Part shown: positions 23,260-31,947 of the stretch, piece by piece
Layout: every line of letters begins with the position of its first letter
Position numbering within the stretch: the stretch's first letter is position 1
From: Tubiluchus corallicola
Lineage: Eukaryota; Priapulida; Priapulimorpha; Priapulimorphida; Tubiluchidae
Reading direction: 5' to 3'
Assembly: GCA_030141605.1 (NCBI GenBank)
Contig: JAQGDQ010000034.1
Location: forward strand, 62,001 to 126,000
DNA: 64,000 nt
Program-made: the position numbers and the translations under genes
The notes under the pieces: generated by a model
The model's database searches: none
What the model was told of the DNA's origin: nothing
Seen by the model: only the letters and a program-made list of their open reading frames with translations

Positions 23260-24141
23260 ATGGCAGAACTCATAGGTTATTATGTAGCAGGAGCAATAAT
23301 TGGAATAATAGCCATATTGGGAAACATATTAGTCGTGATATCTATAGTGAAGGTTCGGCAACTGCGATGCTATCGCAATTATCTAATACTGTCGCTGGCA
23401 ATTGCTGATATGTTGTTTGGCTTGTTCGAGGTGTTTTTATCAGTATACTGTATTCTAGGAACTCGGTGCGCAAACAACTACACAATAATGCTGGATTATT
23501 ATTTTGGAACTTGCAGCCTGTACAACATGTGTGCTATAGCAGTAGAGCGCTATATTGCTATAATGCGACCTTTACATTATAGACGACTCATTACAACAAA
23601 AACCACGCGAGTGACGGTCACGGCTGCATGGTTGCTCAGCCTGATTATACCACTCAGCATAGTTTTATCATCGGAACCTCCAAACAATAATGTTTTTCTC
23701 ACAGTTCCATCAGTACCATTTGTGGTAACATCTGTTATATTTCATTTTTTGCCTACATTTGGAGTTACAATCATGTACATTAGGATTTGGAGAAAAGCAA
23801 CAAAATTCTACAGTCGAATGAAAGAACAGTACAAGTTGCAAACCATAGAGCAACATCAACTGGAATCCACAAACACAGACTCAGCGCTACATAACAAAGC
23901 TACCATAACTATCGGCATCCTTCTCTTGTGTTTCACGTTTTCCTGGACACTCTACACTTCAATGTTTGTGGCCTTCGCGGTATGCAAATGTAGCCTCACC
24001 ATTTGGTTGGTGCTAACCAGTTATATGATGATTTATGCAAATTCTGCCATCAATCCTGCAGTGTACGCCTGGAAAGATCCCGCCTTCCGGAAAGCGTTTC
24101 ATGCTGTACTAACATGCTCAAAAAATCAACAGGCAACTTAA
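23260..24141 (+). CDS. Rhodopsin-class GPCR, second subfamily, member 6
   Basis: Single-exon receptor of 293 residues, closest to the preceding gene (shared MA-x-L-x-GYY start, LAIAD, FEVFLS, ERYIAIMRPLHY, and AWKDPAFRKAFHA). ERY is at 96-98, the TM5 Pro in FHFLP, KATITIG into TM6, and NPAVY at 265-269. ECL2 carries an NNN run but no cysteine; ECL3 has C-K-C (242-244). ICL3 is longer than in member 5 and lacks the glutamine-rich pattern of the MDLT group. Same strand and spacing of about 1.2 kb support tandem duplication. Ligand unknown. Confidence 0.93.
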   Translation: MAELIGYYVAGAIIGIIAILGNILVVISIVKVRQLRCYRNYLILSLAIADMLFGLFEVFLSVYCILGTRCANNYTIMLDYYFGTCSLYNMCAIAVERYIAIMRPLHYRRLITTKTTRVTVTAAWLLSLIIPLSIVLSSEPPNNNVFLTVPSVPFVVTSVIFHFLPTFGVTIMYIRIWRKATKFYSRMKEQYKLQTIEQHQLESTNTDSALHNKATITIGILLLCFTFSWTLYTSMFVAFAVCKCSLTIWLVLTSYMMIYANSAINPAVYAWKDPAFRKAFHAVLTCSKNQQAT

Positions 24142-24201
24142 ACTTTTCGGGAAAGCATCACAAATGAAAATTTACTCAATTAATTCTTGCAAATGCAGAG
24201 C

Positions 24202-24207
24202 AATAAA
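24202..24207 (+). terminator. Probable polyadenylation signal of receptor member 6
   Basis: AATAAA about 60 bases after the stop codon. No other gene is seen between here and the next receptor. A GC-richer patch at 24880-25020 has open frames on both strands without recognisable motifs. Confidence 0.35.
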
Positions 24208-25311
24208 ACAGTAAATACTTTAATTCACGTTCATTTTAGTGCACACCCTGTTAGTAATGCTTATAGCAGGCAGTTTTTAATTGTAGAAATTACTGTTAAC
24301 AATGAAGACAAACAACGAGCATCCCCTATTACTAGCCCATTGTCCTTTTGTACTTACTGCGCTTTTGGTTTTTCACTAATCCTAGTAGGAAAATGGGTTT
24401 AAATCACAAAAAGTTCCCGAAGGCGTTCATTAAGATATTTTAGCTGCTAGAATGATCCTTGTTTGAAAAAGATACATGCCAGCTCTTTGAAGTACGCGAT
24501 TTAGCATGACTTGCTGCAAAATAGGTTTACTAATTTTTCACATTAGGTGCAGTCATACATTTTCATTGTGCTCTGCAGTTAAGCAGTACAAAATCAAGTA
24601 ATTTATGAAATACTGACGTGAATGCCACTTGCTCAGCCATTAGCAACAATGTAACAATGATCATAATATTTAAAAGAAAGTTAGAACTGTGTGCTACAAG
24701 TTGAGTTTACTAATCAACAAAATGTTTTGACTAATTTTTTTGTTAAAGATAAACAAAACTTGTTCGATTTGCCATCACCGTTACATGCAATTTTAAATTT
24801 TCCGTGCCAATACAGATATACTAATTCTCGCATTTGCTTTCTAAAGCAGAGTTATTGTCTAATCTGACTGGGCATTTCAAGTGGGTCTTACAGGGTGCTA
24901 GTAGGAGTGGGGGACGGTCATTGGTGGGTTTGTTCCTTGTGCGTTCCCGTGTGCTAGCCATAGAGCGCAAACAAATACTAATGTCACAAATTACAACAAA
25001 GTGCAGCAATGTAAACAAGTCGCCTTTCTAGCTGCAGTTATTACGTAATAGTATGCCATACCATTTCAAACCAAATAGTGTTATTGTCATGCTTGTTGCA
25101 GAAACGTAATGCATTACGATTAAAAGATACTATTCTAATTTGAGTTAATGGAGCTTTCTACAAACACATTATCAATGCTTGTAATAACCTGATAGCATCA
25201 GCGTTTGTTCAGATGTAAATAGTGTGTACATTTCTGAATGTTTTATAAACAGATCAGACATAATTCCGCGTAACAGCGGAATATTTGTGGAAAAGCAGAT
25301 TTCTTAATAAA

Positions 25312-26202
25312 ATGGAGACTTATTCTTTAGTGTTCAATATAGTAGCTACAGTTGTTGGGATGGTTGCCATAGCAGGAAATATACTTGTGGTAGTTGCCAT
25401 GATAAAATGTCGACAACTGCAATGCTGTCGTAACTACCTGCTCACTTCCCTTGCTGTTTCTGACATGTTATACGGAGTATATATTGTATCTTATCATCTT
25501 AAGTGCGCATCTTCTGGTGCCGTGAGCTTTCTACAGTGTGAAACGTTGTTTACGCTGGCTTTAGATTACTACTGTGGAACCTGCAGTTTTTACAACATAT
25601 GTGCGGTAGCGTGGGAGCAGTATGTTGCTGTCATGCGCCCACTTAAATATCCAGATCTTGTCACACAAAAGACGACCGGCGCGGCAATCATCATCGTGTG
25701 GTCAGTAAGCATCATCATTACTATCATTGTAATGATGAGTTTACGCAACGAGCATAACCAGGCTGAAACCTCGGTAGTATTTTTAGGTGCAACACTTGTA
25801 TTTCATTTCATTCCTGCTGTTATCCTCGTAGCTGTTTACATCAAAATCTGGAGAGAGGCGACGAAACAGTTCAACCGAATAAAAGCACTAAATCAGCTAC
25901 TTCAGTGCGCCGTTGCACAACCACAGAATCTGAACAGCGGAGAACCACAAAATAAAGCTACCACGACAATCGGAATTATACTAATTTCCTTTGTCATATC
26001 ATGGTGGCTGTACACAAGTTGTGTAATTGCTCTAACGCTGTGCCAATGCAATTTGCTGGTGATCTTGAAAATAAGCTACATAGCTATTTATGCAAATTCG
26101 GCTGTGAATTTTCTGGTGTATGCATGGAAAAGCGCAGAGTTCAGACAAGCTTTTCGACACGTTCTAGCGTGTTCACCAAATGCGCGAATGGCGGCATCTT
26201 AG
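25312..26202 (+). CDS. Divergent class A GPCR-like protein with altered ERY and NPxxY motifs, member 7
   Basis: Single-exon seven-TM protein of 296 residues. An ATG nine codons upstream (25285) is in frame, but METYS aligns with the starts of the other receptors. GN, LAVSD (D51), TM3 C91, TM4 Trp, TM5 FHFIP and KATTTIG are all kept. Two signature positions are changed: the TM3 end reads W-E-Q-Y (101-104), so the arginine that contacts G protein in nearly all class A receptors is Gln, and TM7 reads NFLVY (266-270), so the NPxxY proline is Phe. ECL3 has C-Q-C (244-246). The frame is intact for the full length, which argues against simple decay. It may be a decoy, a partner subunit or a receptor with unusual signalling. 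Confidence 0.9.
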   Translation: METYSLVFNIVATVVGMVAIAGNILVVVAMIKCRQLQCCRNYLLTSLAVSDMLYGVYIVSYHLKCASSGAVSFLQCETLFTLALDYYCGTCSFYNICAVAWEQYVAVMRPLKYPDLVTQKTTGAAIIIVWSVSIIITIIVMMSLRNEHNQAETSVVFLGATLVFHFIPAVILVAVYIKIWREATKQFNRIKALNQLLQCAVAQPQNLNSGEPQNKATTTIGIILISFVISWWLYTSCVIALTLCQCNLLVILKISYIAIYANSAVNFLVYAWKSAEFRQAFRHVLACSPNARMAAS

Positions 26203-26425
26203 CTAGTAAAAAACTTACTATTATGATCACCATTTCTTTTTGCGAAATTTTGTCATTACTGACAGTATCATTGCTGCAGTTTTTTTGACTGCACTCTAAT
26301 ATTCAAATATTTTTTTAAATTGATGCAGAATCTATAGTTTGAGCATAGACTATCAATATATGATAATAGTTATACCAAAATTTATCTTGTTGCACAGTTT
26401 GGTAGACGATACAGTAATGGATACA

Positions 26426-26617
26426 AACAGTCAACTATCTTTATACCGCCTACTTTGGGACTGCAAAAAAAGTTGGCACTATAGCGAGCTTGCATTATAG
26501 TGAAGTGCATTAATACACACATGTCTACACAAATATAGATATTTTGTTTTACTAAAAATATGCGCGTTAAACAAGGTTGGCATTATGAAGCAGGTGTTAT
26601 AATGAGGTTCGACTGTA
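26426..26617. mobile_element. Short MITE with pogo-like ends
   Basis: The right end read in reverse is 'tacagtcgaacctcattata' and the left end reads 'aacagtcaactatctttata', a diverged inverted repeat of the CAGTCGAACCTC type found on pogo/Tigger-like elements. It is about 190 bp and has no coding capacity. Confidence 0.45.
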
Positions 26618-27265
26618 GTTTTGTAACTTGTGATTTTGTGCAAGTGAGATACCATTTATAAAAATAATTGTTAATTTAAATATACGTACTAATTACCATT
26701 GAGCACGTGTGTAGTAAGTGAACAGAATGTGCGGAAGACACAATAAATTCGCCATATTACCATGTGGTCATTTGGCTGCAATTTCCGTTTTTCTTTTTTC
26801 TACATGATGTTCCATGTAAGAGCAAAGATGGTTGTGTCTGGGTACTTGTTTGTGGATGTCAAATGTATTTGCCAAATTCATGTCTATGACTTTTGCTTAA
26901 GCTCTCATTTCCTAAAAAGTGAACTTAAGTGCCATGCTTCACTCATGCTATATCTGCTTAACATTGTGAGAGTAATTAACAAAAGAAGAAAGAACTGGCT
27001 TAATACATAATACAGAAAATGAAGTTTATTTGATTGTTATGCACTAAAAGACAAGGAAAAATATAATGACTGTAATAGAATTGGTGGCTTGTGGAATTTG
27101 TTAAATGGTGTAAAGCAGGCAATTATGTGTTAGATTTAGACAAGGCTAGAAAGAGACTGACACAGAAGTAACTATTGCAGACAGAAGTGCTGGTGCATTT
27201 GATGGACAAGAATTTTGCAAGTATTGCACCTATTTAGTGCTGTGAATCTAATATTTCTTACTTGT

Positions 27266-27312
27266 CAATACAATACAATGCAATACAATTAAAATACAAT
27301 ACAATACAATAT
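27266..27312. repeat. (AATAC)n microsatellite
   Basis: Imperfect pentanucleotide run (caata/caatg/aaata variants) of about 45 bases. The rest of 26620-28116 shows no supportable gene. Confidence 0.9.
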
Positions 27313-28116
27313 GGGAATTGTTAGCTGAAGAGTCACTTCACACATTAACCACAAACACACGCATTATATGTATCTAACATCCTTCCTGGTACACATAGTA
27401 GACCTACAATGACAAACACGATCGACCGGGCTACCATACAATTAACAATACGACTACGACAAACTGTTTCTATGACAAACAAAAAATGCTACACAAAATG
27501 TGTGGATCTAATTAACTGTGTATCAACAGTGTTAGATTAAACAAGTCAGCAGACAATCAGCTATAGATAATGAAAGCTTAGTAAACAAACCTTCACATAT
27601 TGCAGATGTTGAAATAAGAAAGCAGTACAAAACCACAATTCAGTCAAAAGAAGCCAAGCAATTCTGCTCTAACTGTGTAATCAATTACACTACATGAAAT
27701 TGTACAGTTACAAGGAAACGCATGCAGACTTCGTGGTCAGGAAGGCTAATAAACATCAGAATAGCAGTTGATGGTTCTGATGATTGCATGCTGAGGTGTT
27801 TTTTTTCGACAGACTGCTCAAGAACTATGCAATCTCTGCATAGAATAGGAAAAATAGCTTCTTTTGTGAGAAGAGGAACAAATATGCACACTAGAAGCCA
27901 ATTTAGCCTTAATGCATAGCCAAAACACCAACAAAATGCCTTTCCAATACATCAAAAGACATTTCGTTATATGTAAATAAGTGGAACAGTTTTCAATCAC
28001 ACTGTGGACTTCAAAAGGAAACATTGTTAGCGTGTTATGCAAAGTTAGCAGATACATAACCATAGCAACAAATGACAGCAGCCTGCGCTGATAAGAAGAT
28101 TTGTACAACTATTGAA

Positions 28117-28292
28117 CCTTGGTTATGTGAGATGAAAAACAGGATTGTTTGCAAATCAGATATATTTGCAAGATTGTGAAGTGTATGCAAAGATGGAAAC
28201 ACAACTTTGGTTATGTGAGATGAAAAACAGGACTGTTTGCAAATCAGATATATTTGCAAGATTGTGAAGTGCATGCGAAAATGGAAACACAA
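28117..28292 (+). repeat. 88-bp tandem duplication spanning leader and start codon of receptor member 8
   Basis: Two head-to-tail copies (28117-28204 and 28205-28292) are almost identical and each ends in 'atggaaacacaa'. The unit covers about 76 bases of 5' leader plus the first four codons. The offset of 88 is not a multiple of three, so the upstream copy of the start codon opens a different frame. Confidence 0.97.
28193..28267 (+). CDS. Upstream ORF (24 codons) created by leader duplication
   Basis: The ATG of the first leader copy is followed by 24 codons and TGA, ending 13 bases before the true receptor start. Its first four codons (METQ) equal the receptor's own. If the transcript begins upstream of it, this uORF would be met first by scanning ribosomes and could lower receptor translation. 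Whether the transcript includes it is unknown. Confidence 0.45.
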   Translation: METQLWLCEMKNRTVCKSDIFARL

Positions 28293-29228
28293 GTTACAAT
28301 ATTTTATGGCGTAGCGATAGTAATAGGAATGACAGCAACAATGGGGAACCTTCTCGTTGTGATCTCTGTAGCAAAATACTCCAAGTTGAGGTGTTATCGT
28401 AACTATTTCCTTACGTCGCTTGCAGTGGCTGACCTATTGTACGGCATCATTATTACATATCTATCAGTGAGTTGGTTTACAGCAAAACACAGTGGTACTG
28501 TGGGACTGGCGTTGGACTTCTACATCAGTGCATGCAGTTTGTTTAGCCTCTGTGCTATAGCATTGGAGCGATACATTGCCATTATGCAACCACTGCATTA
28601 TCACCGCTTGGTCACAATGAAAACAACGCTTTGGGCAATTGTCATTGTTTGGGTTGTTAGCATAGTTGTTCCTATTAGTGCGTTGTACTCTCACCCCGCA
28701 GAGGATTACGAGACTCTCTTCGTAGAAACATCAACCGGCTTTTTGATAACAACATTACTGTGTCATCTATTACCAGCTGTTGCTATGCTCATTGTGTACT
28801 TCAGAATATGGAGAACAGCAACCAAACAATTTAACCGAATAAAAACAGAGCATCAGCTGAAGAAATCAACCGATGCAAGTCAACTGCAGAACCTACCACA
28901 AACTAGATTAAGGCAAACAGAACTGGAAAATAAAGCTACTACAACCATTGGCATTCTTTTGTTCGCGTTTGCACTATCGTGGTTGTTTTATGTACTTATG
29001 GTAATTGTACAAGCACTGTGTAATTGTCAAGTAACTTGGTTACTGCAAATTAGTTTTTTATTTTTGTATACAAATTCTGCCGTAAATCCAATTGTCTATG
29101 CGTGGAGAAACAAGGAATTTCGAACAGCATTTTGCAATCTGCTCACCTGCTCCAAATCACAGGTGACAATGGACAAGACAATGGTACGTGAAAGTTCACA
29201 GTTGCCTAGCAACATCATACAACTGTAA
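28281..29228 (+). CDS. Rhodopsin-class GPCR, divergent array member 8
   Basis: Single-exon receptor of 315 residues, starting at the second copy of a duplicated leader. The frame stays open upstream to a TTG, but this ATG matches the family start. Motifs: GN in TM1, LAVAD in TM2, SACSLF in TM3, ERY at 96-98, TM5 CHLLP, KATTTIG into TM6 and NPIVY then AWRNKEF. It has the longest C-terminal tail of the array (about 25 extra residues). It lacks both ECL1 cysteines of the others (SVSWFTAKHSG region) but keeps the ECL3 C-N-C. It is the last receptor before the UPB1 region. Ligand unknown. Confidence 0.92.
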   Translation: METQVTIFYGVAIVIGMTATMGNLLVVISVAKYSKLRCYRNYFLTSLAVADLLYGIIITYLSVSWFTAKHSGTVGLALDFYISACSLFSLCAIALERYIAIMQPLHYHRLVTMKTTLWAIVIVWVVSIVVPISALYSHPAEDYETLFVETSTGFLITTLLCHLLPAVAMLIVYFRIWRTATKQFNRIKTEHQLKKSTDASQLQNLPQTRLRQTELENKATTTIGILLFAFALSWLFYVLMVIVQALCNCQVTWLLQISFLFLYTNSAVNPIVYAWRNKEFRTAFCNLLTCSKSQVTMDKTMVRESSQLPSNIIQL

Positions 29229-30260
29229 AATGTATTATTGTGATAACTGGTGATTGAGCAATTGTACAGTCCAGAAAGAAAGTAACTGATGCAGGAAATG
29301 AAAGAGTTAACATACTGACTTGCAAGCAAACTGGTAAAGAATTCAAATTGTTCATTTTTATAATTCCCAATACTAAATGTACTCACTTGCTTTTGTTATT
29401 AAATGTATCTGTGGAGGTACTTTTGTTTATAAGCTGGTAGCCAGCACTCGTTAACTTGATTTAAATTGCTGTAACAAGGTGTAACAGGACTGAAACTTTG
29501 CTCTTTACCAAGCATAACCATCATATATGAAAAAGTTTAAATGTCTTAGTGATCAATGTGTGTACATCAATAAGATAAATAAAATGACAGAGGAAATTCC
29601 TCAGAAACAGTCTTCACAGGCAATTGCCCATTCATTTACTGACCAGATTTGAGGTTGTTCAATATCAGATGCAAAACACACATGATGATCAGTTAGCTAC
29701 TCCCCTTCCCCTTGACATGTATGTAAAATTTTGCGAAAAATATTCTGATACACAATATGACTGTTTACACATTCATTTAGTGGAACATAGAAGCAATCTT
29801 CCAAACAAAAGTAACAGTGGCAATGTTGTCTAAACCAACACAGTTTATGCACGACACAAATAATTAACAACCAATACTAAAACCATGTGATTGTAATAGC
29901 AGTTTTAATATGTAAGTGTCCATTTTGACTGAAATAAGTAGAAATCTTAGAACACACTTCCTTGCAAGCAATAAACACCTCAAAGCCACTACAACGTCAT
30001 AGCACTTTTAAGGTTTAATTGTCTGGCTTTGATTGAAGCAATATGGACATGTCTGAATACACATTCGACTTGTAGCAAATTAGTAGGTCCCATCTGGTAT
30101 TTTTACTAATGATTGACAGGGAAGCTAGTACATTTCTCTGAGCAGCTCGTATTTACTACCTAACTGACTCTTGCATTTGTGGAGCATTTCTATCTGATAA
30201 CTGACACATATACATATTGTGAAAGGAAAAATACGCATCTCTGACAGCTTAAATATGTAG
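29229..30260. other. Intergenic DNA after the receptor array
   Basis: No gene is supported. Candidate AATAAA signals for the last receptor occur near 29575. Open frames are short and without motifs. I searched this stretch by eye on the - strand for the missing 3' exons of the UPB1-like gene and found none. Confidence 0.4.
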
Positions 30261-30719
30261 TACCGTATTTTCCCGTGTATAAGAGACCCTTTTTTGCTCA
30301 GAATTTTCACTTTAAAAATAGGGGGTCTCTTATACATGGGAGTAAGTCTTTTCAATAAGATGCATAAATTGTGACACTAATGATTTTAAAGAAATAAGTG
30401 CTCTACAACTGTTTTGCGTGTCGCGTTCGACTATGAAGCGGTTGTAAGCAATACAAGCATCGTGACACAGGCATTATCTCCTCGTTTTCTCTTTTCCTGT
30501 TACAGGTTTGCAGGTACGCACTTTAATATATACCAGTACTCTTTTTCTACAACACATTAACTGGTTTTATTTTGTTTTCAGTACCGCACTGAGTTGAAAA
30601 AAGTTGTACTTTACCCTCTAAAAATGTCCGTCTGAAAAAACTTTTTTCCAGAATTTTTGCCTAAAAATTGAAGGGGTCTCTTATACACAAGGGTCTCTTA
30701 TACACGGGAAAATACGGTA
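30261..30719. mobile_element. 459-bp MITE with perfect 29-bp terminal inverted repeats
   Basis: The first 29 bases (taccgtattttcccgtgtat plus nine more) are exactly the reverse complement of the last 29. The inner ends also carry a second 'gggtctcttatac' each. A TA dinucleotide lies at each outer end, compatible with a TA target site as in Tc1/mariner/pogo-type elements. There is no transposase frame of useful length. Perfect ends suggest recent movement. Confidence 0.93.
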
Positions 30720-31947
30720 TTTGCTTTCTCGGCGTTAGAAGTGTTTGCTGTTACCGCTTGTATGAAATGCTAATTGCAGATATGACTAGTGCCTTTGCAA
30801 CGATGTGAACGGCCAAGAAGCAAATAAATGGAATATACTTCTTTTATATGTAAATTACAACTCAATTCAAAAAACCAAAAGAAAAGTATAAAACCGTCCA
30901 AATGTTTCGACTGGTGGTCATCGTCTGTGGACTGATTTGTATTTTTAGTAAGAAAAGATATTCACTGTGCCTGCTTATAGGAATAAAGAGAAAGTTGTTT
31001 TAGGTGTTTAACTCCAAGCTGCTAAAGACAGGGAGGAGGAGGAGGCAGTCTCACCCAGGCAGCACTTTTCAAAGGGCAGCACTTTGATTAAGTGCAATGG
31101 AAAAGCTGATTTTGACAGAAAGTAGAAAGGTTTAACACCTGACACAATTTCATTTTCTGGGAAAATGCCTTAAGCCAAAAGTTTGTGATAAAGGAAGATG
31201 ACAATTAGTTCCTTAATATCTTTGTGTTGCATTTGAGTTGCAACTATGATTGCTTACTACAGATGTACAGGGGTGACGTATTTTTGAAACCAATCAGACA
31301 TGCTTTTTCCTATGCCTCATCTACAAAGACATTTTTGTCACTGTCACTCAATCCGATCCTCAAATGATCACAAGAGACAATTTTTGCCACTTCTCACCCA
31401 TTCCAATCACAAATCTATCACCCTGAAGACTTTTCAGCATTGATCCTACAATTTCTTTTCGGCTTCCACACTTCTTCAATGTAAAACACATTAACAAAGC
31501 CAATCCAAAGGAATGAAGAAGAATTATATATTGGTTTAGTCTGCTAAGGAGCTGTACAAAATGTTTACAAAAGTTAAGTCAAACATCAGTCACTAGTCTC
31601 TAAACAAAAGAAATATACATGGATGAGTGGTTTGTGATAAAAGTAAACATATGAGTGTTCTTTGATCAAGGTAAAATAACCACTAGTATCATAGATCATC
31701 GAACCCATGGGCAGGTTATCAACGGATATCTCTGTCACGGTCAAACCACAATACAAAAAAATGACAGACATTATTTGAATGCAATCCACTTTAGCTTTGT
31801 TAACTCTTCGCATCGCACAGGCGCCGGTTTGCAAATGTTCGGGTCACGGGCCCCTACTTCAACTGCTCAGCAGCAGTTTAATCTTTTTAAAATTTATGTA
31901 AAGGAAAAACTCATTCTTAACCGTAATTTAAGAAACTTAAGACTCAC

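Noticed and set aside
26762-27010. Small protein of 82 residues after receptor 7
   Set aside because: Short similarity of its first bases to a receptor TM2 stretch (tggtcatttggctgc) does not continue; no motifs.
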